Source: Scolanthus callimorphus
Lineage: Eukaryota > Cnidaria > Anthozoa > Actiniaria > Edwardsiidae
Length of the DNA stretch: 64,000 nucleotides
Assembly: GCA_033964015.1 (NCBI GenBank)
Contig: CM066919.1
Coordinates: 16,285,646-16,349,645 of the forward strand
Direction of reading: 5' to 3'
Part shown: positions 33,335-44,169 of the stretch, one piece after another
Position numbering within the stretch: position 1 is the stretch's first letter
Layout: the number at the start of each line of letters is the position of its first letter
The notes under the pieces: generated by a model
What the model was told of the DNA's origin: nothing
The model's input: only the letters and a program-made list of their open reading frames with translations
The model's database searches: none
Program-made: the position numbers and the translations under genes

Positions 33335-34473
33335 GCTTTTGACTTGTAGTCTCCATCTCGGGTCACAGGGATCATTTCTGTCTATACATAGATTGTGCAG
33401 GGAAATACAGGCCATAATAATAACAGATATGTTGTCTAAACTACATTCAGTTTTCTTGTAGAGAAATCGCCACCTACCCTTGAGCATGCCATATGCATGC
33501 TCAGACACCACTCTGGCAGAACAAAGCCTTTTATTGAAGTATCGTTCCTTGGGTACCCTGGTCCCATCTTTATAGGTTTTACAAGCCATGGAGGGTTTGG
33601 AAATGCGGAGTCTCCAACAGTAGCAAATGGAATTTCACCATGTGGAGAAAGGTTCAGAACATTATTTGGAAGAACGTGACCATTCTCAATATCAGAATAG
33701 ATGTCACAACTTTTCAGCAGCCTTGAATCGTGTACAGATCCTGGTACCCCGACACCAGCAAACATGAAACGCTATTATACCCGATAAAACCATGTTTGTT
33801 ACAGAGTATCTCTTCTTGAAACTGTAAAAGTTTTTCAGTTTTGTTGTGACGTATACGTGGAAACCATCCCAGGCCCCAACACAAGGGAATTCCCAGTCCT
33901 CAAGGAACTTTCGCAGCTCATGGCTCCATTGTGCTTGATTACTAGGTAAACAGACGTATTTGTCGTACAGCTTTCTTACAATCGCTTTACAAACATCTTG
34001 AAATATAGTATGGGCGGTAGATTCCGCAACTCCAAATAAATCGCCAACTGTTAGAAATGTACATCCATGGGCCAGACGGTATAGACACATGGCAAGCTGA
34101 GTTTGTGGCGGTGTTGGATTTGGCTTCATTCGGGTTGGTTGTTTAATGATTTCATCTCTGATTTCATTGAGAATATACTCAAAAGTTCCTTTCGTGACTC
34201 TCAGACGTTTCTTGAAGGCCTTCTCATCCCAGTTGCTATATCCATTGGTCCACCAATTTTTTTTTTTCGCTCTTCGTTTGGGCCTCGATCTATTCTTGTC
34301 AGTTTGGTTAACACGGGAACTGTTGCTGAAACACTTGCAGCGACCTCTAGTTCAGAAGTAAGCAGCTCATAATAGCATCTCCGAGCTCTCTTCTGTTCAA
34401 GCTCAGACTGATGAAGACCTAATTCTTCCCTTATTTGTCTTTTTCGCGCTAAACATTTGATCGCCGATAACAT
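33335..34473 (-). pseudogene. Harbinger transposase (DDE_Tnp_4)
   Basis: A cut-and-paste transposase. From 34473 downwards: MLSAIKCLARKRQIREEL, then KNWWTNGYSNWDEKAF in another frame (an indel in an A-run near 34257-34267), KGTFEYILNEIRDEI, the helix-turn-helix region with GVAESTAHTIFQDV, and the first catalytic aspartate in PCVGAWDGFHV (about 33870). The second aspartate is in FATVGDSAFP (about 33620) and the glutamate in VVSEHAYGMLKGRWRFL (about 33450-33505), ending with ISLHNLCIDRND. Further indels lie near 33775 and 33570. All three D-D-E residues are visible, but no continuous frame remains. Confidence 0.85.
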
Positions 34474-34888
34474 GTGCGCAGCAGAAGGAATCCCCTTGAA
34501 TGTATCTAATCGATATTGAGGAATTTTAAATTTACCGCGAGGTAAGACTGACTTACTTCGTCCCGTCTTTATACTAGACGAATTATTTTGAAGACGGATA
34601 ATACGACCGAACGAATTATCCGTCTCTAGTGTGAAAACGGCCATTCACTTAATATTGCCTTCCACAAAACCTGGTTCATAAGATAGTTATGTTCAGAACT
34701 TCAGTTATCCGTATAGAACTCTGCTGCTCAACTTCTTACTTACAGCTGGACCTATTATACCAATTCTTTCACTAAATAGTAGAAATGATGCCTCATGGAA
34801 ATGAACTTCAGATAAAATATCTGTTTGAATTAAAATGGTTTAACAGGTTTTATATTAATTAGGAGCATTAAAACAAATTCTGGTCCTA

Positions 34889-35440
34889 TAGTCCATGAGC
34901 CAGGGCCGCAAAAATATGACCAACGTAGCACCTCCCACGGGACATAATGAAACTAGTATCAAATTAAAAGTAATTTACCATACTTTCAGAATTTGCTTGT
35001 TTCCAAGTTTAAAAGGGGTACCACAAAGCAGGAGCAAAGCAAATATAACAGGGGGTGGGTGGGGAAATATTATTTATCCGGAAAACTACAAAAATACATC
35101 AGTTCATATCTTTTCTAGGAACATCATATCTCTTTCATATTTTCAGGAACAAGCAGTCAAGTCATGCTTAACATGTAGTGATGACGTCAGGCACAGTATG
35201 TGTTGCCATGGCAACGGCTGACAAGAAATTAAATAAAAACCGTATTGTTGGCTTTTTGATGTCTTATTTAAGCAAAAATTGCGTTAATTAAATTGATTGA
35301 GCACTAAATCAGTATAAAATCACATCCAAGTTCTACATTCAATGGTATTCAATGAAACGAAGTCTTTCCGGCTAACAGAATGGTTGTTGAGACTAGTAGC
35401 AGCTATATAGGTGGGTACCCTGTGGTATCTATTATTCAGT
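34889..35440 (+). repeat. Left terminal inverted repeat of the 8.4-kb transposon
   Basis: Pairs with 42720-43270. Identity is very high over 34920-35215 and lower but clear further inward, where TGGGTACCCTGTGGTAT (about 35410) corresponds to the complement of ATACCACAGGGTACCCACAT at 42735. A weaker second subterminal unit (ATCATGGCAACCCTGCCA near 35560) suggests internal duplication in the arm. Confidence 0.85.
35182..35215. promoter_or_regulatory. CRE plus RFX X-box pair in the left transposon arm
   Basis: TGACGTCA at 35182-35189 is a perfect CREB/ATF site and GTTGCCATGGCAAC at 35202-35215 is a perfect palindromic RFX X-box, 12 bp apart. The pair is conserved in the right arm, which suggests function in transcription or end recognition; that role is inference. 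Confidence 0.5.
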
Positions 35441-36284
35441 TTAAATATGGCATCACTTAATATTTTCTCCTCGCTAAAATGGCAAATCTTCCTCATGCTT
35501 TCAAGCGATGCAGCCAATTTATTTTGGACATATAGTGATAGTTTCAGGTCAGTACATGTTATCATGGCAACCCTGCCACAGTAAATGACAAGAATAATAA
35601 ATCATAGGATTTGTTTTCTCTTAAAAAATACTGATATCTGAAATACCACACAACATCCCATTATCCTTGTAAATTACTGCTGCAGCATTGCAAGTGTGCT
35701 ATTCCATGATTTGTATCCCAGAATGCATCAGATACAATATCCCATGATTCTTTGCATGCTTCACACATTTCAGAGGCCGCCATCTTGAATATCGGTATTC
35801 ACTAAAAGAAGCCAAATGTTACTCCTTTGAGCATTATTTATAGAGCTAACTCCTCTAAAACTCTATTTTATAATGGATCTTACTTAGGAAGATTTGCTTA
35901 GTTTTAAATTAAGGCGGAAGGCTGAGCTTAAAGCAACTTCTCTGTACGAACTGTAAGTATTCCTGTAACAGAAGCGAAAGTCTTTCAAATGATATTTGTT
36001 CTGTGTTTTTATATGCAATTATGTCATTGGTCAATTAAAGAATATTCGTTTTTATTTTAGAGGAAATCTTTTTCCTGAAACTTCTTATTGAGAATGTGTT
36101 CCAGTCTTCAGAGATAAATTGTAAGTTGGAAAACCTTGAAATAATGTTTGCTATGTATAGATAAAAAAGTTTTTCATTTACAAACAATGTTGAATTATTT
36201 CTTTCTAAATAGATCTCTAATATCCTTTTTTCTTCGAATTTCCAGAATTTGTTAATTACTGGTTGTCAAATGTAAAGTGTAACA

Positions 36285-39200
36285 ATGGAAAACAATGAAA
36301 TAAGATCTTTAAAACGTCCACGAAGCCAAAGTGCCGAGCCAGACTGGCAAAAGTGTCTGTGTCACATTGTCAAGAATAATAGGGAGAATGTAACACCGTT
36401 TACCGGAAAGAGTTGGAAAAAATTCGAAGAATGTTCAAACAAACGACAAGATAATGTTTGGTTCCTCATGAAGAACTACTGGAAAGGAGGTCCCAAAGGC
36501 GGATATCACCGTCAGTGCTATCAAAGATATACTAACAAAGATCACATATCAAGAAAAGAAACTACCTGTACCTCGTCCAACCTACCCTCTGAAATCAACA
36601 CTGTCGACAAAACCTTTGAACCGGCTCCAAAGCGAATTCATAGATCGCATGCAAAGAGTTCAACAAAGACATGTGCGTGATATGCCAGCAAGACAAAAGA
36701 ATCGGTAAAAAGGGGGCGAGGATCAAGGAGGCATTGACGTTATGCACTAGTGAATTTGGAAGCGAATCCCTCAAAAAAGCCGCTGAAATAAGAAATGACG
36801 ACTACGTGCTTTTGCATATCAGAGATCAAGACTGCATTGCAATGAGTATCAAGTACCACAGATCGTGTTATAAGAATTATGTGCGACCTCAGGCGTTGAC
36901 CACTCTGGAATCACAAAACTGTGCTCTGGAAGATGCACAATCCAAATCCTACGGCGATGCGTTCGACGAAATAAAGCAGTTCGTTCAAAGAGAAGTTATC
37001 AATAACTCAAAGGTGCTCAAGATGTCAGATCTGGTGCAAACGTTTGTTAGTCATGTGGCAGAGAAAGGTGTGGAGATATCTCAATATCGATCATCCAAAC
37101 TAAAGCAGAGATTGAAAGCTGCGTTTAGAGATCAATTAGAATTCCAGAAACCATCGGATCCCACCAAGTCTGAACTTGTTTTAGTTCTCTTGTAAAGAAA
37201 GGTGATATCGTAGAGACATTTGTCACAAACGAAGAAGCAAGCAGAGACACAGAAGATGAGATCATTGAGCCAGCCGGTTCTGAGGAGGAAAGTGCCTACC
37301 AGGTGTTTCATGTAGCAAAGAAAATCAGATCCCTTATATCTAGCATAGAGCAATTTATACCATGGCCACCAAGCGCCACTGACTTAGATTTTAACGAGGT
37401 ACCTGTTCCCGACCTAGTTTATAACTTGCTAGCTTGGTTAATCACGTCTGATTCAGAATATAGTTCTGAGAGAGTTACTGTGCCAAATCACGTCCATCGA
37501 TGGATTCTCGCTATAGCACAAGATCTTATTCACTGCACTAGCCGTGGCCGTATTAAGACCCCAAAACATGTGCTCCTCCCAATGACTGTGAAAAGTCTCA
37601 CGGGCAACGTGGAAGTAGTCACTTTGCTTAACAGGTTTGGTCACGGCCTTTCATATTCTCAGATCGAGGAGATTGAGACATCAATCGCAGAACAGCAGAT
37701 AGCTAAACAGCAAAATGGAGTTTTGCTGCCCAGTGTGTGCACCCCAAATGTCCCGGCAGTTTTTTGCTGGGATAATAACGACCTGCAAGAGGAAACATTA
37801 TCAGGTAACACACTTCACATTTTAGGATCTATGTTTCTTCCCTAGCATGAAAATTATTACCATTAACTTCCGTTTTTGCTATCACGAGAGATCTAATAGA
37901 GAAATACACTATACAAAAAGTAGATTCTCTAGTAGGGGAATCAATTAAAAGATTCCCGCAACAAACCTGATTATTTAGAGCACAAAGCTCTTTAGTTTCA
38001 CCCAGAGCTCTTGATCACTTGATGCTTTGTGATGTTGATGCATTTGTGGAGTGAGTTGAAACCAGCGAATCTTGGTGGAGATATAAGCATTTGAAGTTAC
38101 CAACATTTACCAAACACGGCCAGAAAATCGTCTAGTGAAAACCCTCATACACAGCTCTGTATTTATGAAGTCCTATATAATTTTCGCCCATATTAATAAA
38201 TTATATTTATTTTCTGAAACTGTGAAAACGCCCGCGCCCAAGACATGAAGTTGTATATATTCCTTTTTCCTTGTTCACCTAGGCAAGGGCACTACACACT
38301 GCACTAATGGGATCGTCATACAACGGAAGCCGTTGACGTGTGCCTCCGCCAGACATGAGTACAGCTGATGAAGCTCGTTCAAAGAGACGATCAGTCACAC
38401 ACAACTCCGCTGATGTTCTTCCTTACTATTCTGGTCCTAGACAAGGTCCCGCTGCGGGCGAATTTATTTTTTACGCCCACTTCAGATGGCGGCTAGCTAG
38501 TATAAATATTCATTATGATTCACATATTCTCGTTCTATGGGTGATCAAAAGGAGGATGTTGACCTGCGAACTCTCTCGTAGCTCATGTGTAGAGGTTATG
38601 ATAGGTAATTGCACGGGGTTGAGGGTTCGCACCACCATGAATACTTTTTCCTTTTTTCTCAATAACTTGCCTTAAAAATTTCAAGTGCCATGAAGTGGGC
38701 GTAAAAAAATCGCCCGCTGCGGTACTTATTGACACCATACAAGTTCTACAGACCACCCCGGAGAAAAGAGAAAGAGCCCGTTTAATCAACTTTGGTTGGA
38801 TGCTGTGTCGACAGCCATTTGAAGATACTTGTTTTCGATGCATAACGAGCCAAAGCAAGTGATGCCCGCCTGGACCGGATTTAATATCAGAATGAACGAT
38901 GATTGCGCACTTCGAGAAAGCACTGTTGGGTACTGTCCTGTAATCGAGTCCGGCCCAACAGAACTGCCAACTGTTTATACAATACTGAAAAGGTCCATGC
39001 AAATGGCAGATGAAATAGGCCAGACAGATGTCATAGTGGTCTTTGATCAAGCCATTTATGCTAAGGCACTCGAGATCCTTTGGCAACGACCAGAGGAATT
39101 TGCAGCAGTCGTGTTGAGGATGGGGGGGTTTCACACCTTAGGAGCTTTCCTTCATGTTATTGGTAAGAGGTTTGCTGGGGCGGGCCTTCAAGACATACTC

Positions 39201-41874
39201 ATCGAAAGTGGCGTGGTTGCTTCTGGATCGGTCGCAGGGGTCCTTGAAGGGAAGCACTACAATCGGGCTGTTCGCACGCATAAGGTAAATGTGATCTCTT
39301 CTGCGTACGCTCAAACTCGCATTTTTTTTACAAAAATGACAGTTGAAAACGGCGTGCTTAATGACCTTCTAGTTTTATTTCTTCATCATTATTCTTTGTT
39401 TAATTATAGTTTGTGACAATAATTTCGAAAAACCAATAAGTCAATGTCAATTTTCGTGAATATTTTAGTAAGCACATCTAATCATTCGCAAGGATCAGGG
39501 ATATTTGCCAGTTTGTTTTTAGACTGAAAACTAATTCAGCTGAGTCCTTGAAATGAACATGTTTGATCTTTAGATTGTTTACGAGGCACTGCACCGACTC
39601 CAGTGGCAAGAATTCCGAGGATGGCTCATTAGTAGAGGAGAGAGTACCAATCATCCCACTATCGTGAGGGCCCTGAATCTCGTGAGAGAGAATCTCAACA
39701 AAGCAAATGTTGATGCCTTGATGTCTATGCCGGAATTCGTAGAGCTGGCTGACCTTTACAAGCAGTACTGTCAGGATGAAAGTGGCGGCCCAGTAAAGCT
39801 GTTTTGGAATTCCTATCTTGAATGGTAGCTACGGTACTCGACCTCATAAGAGCCACCAGGGAAGGAAACTGGGAACTGCACCTGGAATGTATCAAACTTA
39901 TTCTGCCTTGGTTCTTTGCATATGATCACACAAATTATGCGCGGTATTTACCTGTGTATCTGGTTCATATGCTTACTCTTCCTGGTACACATCCCGAAGC
40001 TTACAGCATGTTGTCTCAAGGAGATTTTGGTGCGCAGCGTACATCTTCGCATGGCTTCTCGCAGCTACCAGTTGATCAAACGATCGAACAAACCCTAAAT
40101 CGGAACACAAAAACCAAGGGAGGAATAATAGGGTTTAGCCTCAAGAAAGGAGCGGTACAGAGTTGGATGCTTACTGCACATGCAAGAGCAAGCTTTGTTG
40201 ACCGTTGCAGAGAGATGGCTTCCTTGCAAGAAAATGATAGTAAGACACACAAAGAATTTGGATCCAAACGGTTGAAGAGGGATGAAGAAGACGTCAAGAA
40301 AGTCATGGCGGTCGTTAGCAATTGGATGAATCCTTTTGAAAAATCTGATGAGCTGATGAGCCTGAGTTCGGGGTCTGTTGCGAGTGGCGGTTTGAGAGAA
40401 GACCTGTTAAAGGCAAACGAGAAAGGAAAGGCTGCACTCCAATCATTTGTAGAAGAAAGACTAACCAGCAATCAGAAGGGAATCTTTGAAACTATCCCCA
40501 AGCTGAAGTTAGGGAGATTTGGAGAAGTGAAAAAGATCGTTAATGTCGGAGGCAAGAGTGTTGTACTGCGAGCTGATAGGAATCTGTTCGCACGACTGGT
40601 TGTGATAGGACAGAGTCGACAGGTCGACTTGAAAGATCTACTTCACTCATGAACTTGGGCCAATCCCCTGGTCCACAGAAGGATTGACTTCGTTGCAGAC
40701 CAATATCCTCTTATTTCTATCAAGAACATAGAACGTGAGAGAAGAGGAAAGGCCGGCCAGCTTATTGTACAGATAACAAGTCCCCAGCAACTCTGTCCGC
40801 GTCAGTGGAGAAAGTTCTTAGCGAATGGTCCCAACAAAACCAACTGATGAAATTTCTTGCCCGTGAATGGGGAACGGACAGATTTACCGATAAGTTTGAA
40901 CAAGGCCAGGTCTTTTATGTTACTCACGGAGAGGTGTGCACCAAGATTTCTTTAGATGCGGAAGGTAGGATTTCCTCATGCGCTGTGAATGAGCTCTGGA
41001 GTAATCAAGAGGAAGCAGACACCAGGATGTTCCTCCATGTCCTGCATGCATCTGAGGAAGGTCACGAACGACTCCTGATCAAGTCATCCGACACAGATGT
41101 TGAGGTAATAGCGTGCCATCTGCAAGAGCATATTGCCGCCGAAATGACCCTCTTGAGTGGTACAAGACGACGAGCAAGGATCATTAATGTATCGCGTGTC
41201 TGTGAGGAGCTCGGTGTTGCGGTTTGTAGAGTGTTGCCAGGTCTACATGCTTTAACTGGCTGTGACACGGTCAGTAGTTTCGCAGGAAAGGGCAAGAAGA
41301 CTGCTGTAGATATTGTACAGAGGGATGACAATCTTCGTACAATCATAGGTACCATTGGTGAGCATGTGCCACCTAGAGAGGATGACCTTACAGATGTAGA
41401 GAGGTTTTGTGTCGGCTGTACAATGATAGCTGCAGCTGTAACATTAACGATACAAGATACAAGATATTTTGCAAGAACCAAAAGATTGATTCCCACAGGC
41501 TTCCTCCCACTCATGACGCTCTTGCTAAACACATTAGACGCGCAAATTACCAGGCTTATATCTGGAAACATGCCTTAGACGCCAGGATTCCAAACCAACA
41601 ACCAGATGGTCAGGGATGGAAAAGAACCGGGCAAGGTCTAGAGATTGACTGGACTGAAATGGCGCCTGCTCCTGATGCCGTTATGGAATTGATGTGCTGT
41701 GGATGTAAAGGGAAGTGTGAAAATCGCAGGTGTTCCTGTGTAAAGAACAACCTTCCCTGCACAGAAGCGTGTTCCTGTTCTGAAGAATGCGCAAACAGCA
41801 ACAACCAAGAGAGTGATGAGGAATCTGACAACAGCGAGGAAGAAGATGAAGAGGAGGTAGATGACGTACCTTAA
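36285..41874 (+). pseudogene. Academ-like transposon protein: zinc N-terminus, central domain, FEN1/XPG nuclease, CXC
   Basis: Long gene of roughly 1,600 codons, decayed. The N-terminus has zinc-ligand-like pairs: KCLCHIV with GYHRQCYQRYT (36345-36530), then TCVICQQDK with KYHRSCYKNYV (36667-36885). The central region keeps VIVVFDQAIYAKA, RMGGFHTLGAFLHVIG, LIESGV and RTHK (39030-39284), then REGNWELHLECIK and DHTNYARYLPVYL (39850-39965). The nuclease has NQEEADTRMFLHVLH and IKSSDTDVEVIACH (41003-41120), LTGCDTVSSFAGKGKKTAVD (41250-41310), then a CXC tail CCGCKGKCENRRCSCVKNNL (41695-41755) and an acidic end. Introns: 37817-38282 and 39285-39573, both GT...AG. Lesions: 2-bp insertion near 36673, indels near 37188, 38335, 38820, 39815 and 41415, an inserted MITE, and loss around 40650-40805 of the nuclease N-part. 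Confidence 0.75.
38456..38715. mobile_element. MITE of about 260 bp inside the transposon gene
   Basis: The ends GGGCGAATTTATTTTTTACG + CCCACTTCA and TGAAGTGGGCGTAAAAAAAT + CGCCC are inverted repeats of about 27 bp. CCCGCTGCGG occurs on both sides, giving a target duplication of 5-8 bp (exact limit ambiguous because it overlaps the palindromic end). Removing the element leaves an open frame reading GPAAVLIDTIQVLQTT, so it split an exon. hAT-like by duplication length, otherwise unassigned. Confidence 0.7.
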
Positions 41875-42591
41875 GAATCCAAGGCAAATGTCCCATATCC
41901 TGTACACAACGCAACGGTCATTCAATGTTATACTCCCTGTTTTGCAAAATATCACCCAATATGGCTGGCTAGCGGTATGTTTATAGACATTGTATCGAGG
42001 CTTTACCAGTAGAATTCCTAGTACTGGAGCAATACCTCTCCTGTGGTGCATCAGGTAATTTACCATAGCTATGAGGATTTTAGCAGAAACATTTTAGTAA
42101 ATATACAAGTGAGTGTAAAGTAAGGGCTCTTGTTGCTCTTGTCATTTCAAGAATGTCTTGTATTTATAGGGCTAACCTTTTACATCAGGTAACACCGCTT
42201 TATTGCTAGTCTCATAGGAAATGTAAGTGGAACATTTCGTTTAATCCTGTTCAGTAATAAGCTAAAAAAAAGCTAAAACCCCTTAGCATTAGTTGTCAAG
42301 GAGACAAGTAACATTCCCAACATGCGAAAAAACATGGTCACACAACTATGAAATAAAGTAAAGGCACAAACTCTGAGATAGCAAACAGACTTTACTTTTG
42401 TTCTTACCCGTGACTATTTAGATACCCCACATGGTTGCTACTTGACATTTTGTAATGCCATCTTGTAAGCCTGAAAGACGGTTCTATTAAAGTGTGCTTT
42501 TATACTAAATGAGTGCTTAATTTCCACGAAGTTTTGCCTTAAATACGACAACAAATCAGCCAAAACGTCTTTTTGACCATCCTTGTCAGTC

Positions 42592-42625
42592 GTTGCCATG
42601 GCAACATATACTGTGCTTGACGTCA
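42592..42625. promoter_or_regulatory. X-box plus CRE pair, inner unit of the right arm
   Basis: GTTGCCATGGCAAC at 42592-42605 and TGACGTCA at 42618-42625, the same 12-bp spacing as in the outer unit 345 bp further right. The surrounding 60 bp is duplicated between the two units. Confidence 0.5.
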
Positions 42626-42719
42626 TCACTGCATGTCGAGCATGATTTGGTACCATGTTCCTGAAATTATAAAGGGCATTAGGCGTTTCTAGTGGAAATA
42701 TGGTGCATTTTGTGTCCTT

Positions 42720-43270
42720 TTTTTAACTGTAACATACCACAGGGTACCCACATATTTAGTGTTAAAATGCCATTCTATGAGCTAGAAAGACTTTGTTTGA
42801 TTGAATCATATTATATGGAATCTTGAGTGTAATTCTGAACTGAATTTGTGCTTAATAACGTCAAATACGCAATTTCTGCCATAAATGGGACAACAAATCA
42901 GCCAAAAATGCGTCTTTTAGGACATCATTTACAGGCGTTGCCATGGCAACACATACTGTGCCTGACGTCATCACTACATGTTAAGCATGACTTGACTGCT
43001 TGTTCCTAAAAATATGAAAGAGATATGATGTTCCTAGAAAAAGATATGAACTGATGTATTTTTGTAGTTTTCCGGATAAAAATATTTCCCCACCCACCCC
43101 TGTTATATTTGCTTTGCTCCTGCTTTGTGGTACCCCTTTTAAACTTGGAAACAAGCAAATTCTGAAAGTATGGTAAATTACCTTTAATTTGATACTAGTT
43201 TCACTATGTCCCGTGGGGGTGCTACATTTCTCATTTTTTAGGCCACTTCTGAGAATTGGCTCATGGACTA
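42720..43270 (-). repeat. Right terminal inverted repeat of the 8.4-kb transposon
   Basis: Reverse complement of 34889-35440. Inward of it, 42430-42660 is a diverged second copy of the same subterminal unit, so the right arm has at least two tandem units of about 345 bp. Confidence 0.85.
42937..42970. promoter_or_regulatory. X-box plus CRE pair, outer unit of the right arm
   Basis: GTTGCCATGGCAAC at 42937-42950 and TGACGTCA at 42963-42970. It is the mirror image of 35182-35215. Confidence 0.5.
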
Positions 43271-43327
43271 CTAAGATCCCAGGTTCTCACGTGGGGTTTT
43301 ACTGGTGTGTTTTATGTTTTCTTTCAG

Positions 43328-43710
43328 TTACTTATTCCACTGACACCGCAACTGTCACAGGAAAGTGTTTCTATTCCATGAAAAATGTGAGGCACCACAT
43401 GCAAACAAAGCCATCGGTGGGCGATGCAGTTGTGTGGCTGGTGCTGGAGGGTTTTGCAACCATGTTGTGGGTTTATTGTTCTACTTGGCTCATTGTAAGC
43501 AGATTGGGCTTCGATCCCTACCCGATGACCTTACCTGCACCAGCATGCAGCAGCGATGGAATGTGCCAAGGGGGAGAAAATTGAAAAAAGACAGCACCAG
43601 CTTGAAGCTTTTTGACTAAAATATCTTCCACCTGACTACACAAAGTATGTCAAATGTACCCTCTACTCACCCTGGGGTAGTAGACTGCCCCCTGGACTCC
43701 AGAAATGGCG
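43328..43710 (+). pseudogene. SWIM zinc-finger exon (ISL2EU/YqaJ-type accessory protein)
   Basis: The exon starts after the acceptor TTTCTTTCAG in the phase expected from the exon ending at 29559. It reads TGKCFYSMK (43360-43390) and, after a 1-bp indel in an A-run near 43383, GGRCSCVAGAGGFCNHVVGL (about 43418-43480): the C-x-C...C-x-H zinc ligands of a SWIM domain. LTCTSMQQRWNVPRG follows, then after another shift KIEKRQHQLEAF and YTKYVKCTLYSPWG to about 43710. SWIM proteins of this type accompany the transposase in ISL2EU elements, usually fused to a YqaJ nuclease that is not seen here. The transposase remnant at 44170-45160 on the opposite strand supports that origin. Confidence 0.65.
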
Positions 43711-44169
43711 GTAGGTTTAAACACAAACATATAACTTAGTTGAACATGTAACGGCGAACCAAGCTGTGTAATATTCGAAGCGAGTTTATGACCATGTTTG
43801 GTCAATGATGAACTCTCGCCTGCTAACCCAAGCAGGTTTTCGCTTAATAATATTTCATTTTTTGCTCAAATATTTTAGAACAACAGTGGTAAATAATAAT
43901 ATACCAACATTTTACATCTTGAAGTCTTGCAAGAACGTTATTTTCAAAATCTGTTCAATTGTTTATTGTGCGAATATTCCGCAGCTTGGCACTAAGCAAT
44001 GTATGTTTGTTACACGTTCAAACTCACTTATATGTTCTGGTTTAAATCAACAGATCTGTCCTTTAAAAGTTCGCTAATGTCAAAACCCTTTGTCAGCCAT
44101 AACACTATCATTTGGCTCTAAAAGCTCCAAGATACCGGAGGTTCTAGTTTCTTCTATTTCTTTCTAGGT
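43711..44169. other. Non-coding between SWIM and transposase remnants
   Basis: No coding sequence recognised. It may be the interior of an old two-gene ISL2EU-like transposon. Confidence 0.3.

Larger units (their letters stand above)
29608..34642. mobile_element. PIF/Harbinger transposon, 5.0 kb, both genes broken
   Basis: The termini are CGCCGTTTTCACACTAGAGA at the left and TCTCTAGTGTGAAAACGGCC at the right, flanked by ATT on both sides (29605-29607 and 34643-34645). It encodes the two Harbinger proteins in convergent orientation: a Myb/SANT-like helper (plus, 29918-31002) and a DDE_Tnp_4 transposase (minus, 33335-34473). A second MITE (32387-32633) is nested between them. It lies in the intron of the SWIM gene. 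Confidence 0.85.
34889..43270. mobile_element. Academ-like DNA transposon, 8.4 kb, with long inverted termini
   Basis: The left end TAGTCCATGAGCCA and right end TGGCTCATGGACTA are flanked by a perfect 3-bp duplication CTA (34886-34888 and 43271-43273). The inverted termini extend inward about 550 bp with high identity: for example GGTACCACAAAGCAGGAGCA, CCGGAAAACTACAAAAATAC and GATGACGTCAGGCACAGTAT appear at 35018-35200 and reversed at 42950-43135. One long plus-strand gene (36285-41874) fills the interior: zinc-binding N-terminus, central conserved region, FEN1/XPG-like nuclease and CXC tail. The terminal heptamer and duplication length match the element at 7650-11705. A 260-bp MITE (38456-38715) sits in the gene. 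The element itself lies in the large SWIM-gene intron, 247 bp from the Harbinger element. Confidence 0.85.

Noticed and set aside
34889..43270. A wholly new superfamily of nuclease-encoding transposons
   Set aside because: The 3-bp duplications, long inverted ends and XPG-type nuclease fit what is known of Academ elements, so I call it Academ-like and do not claim a new superfamily.
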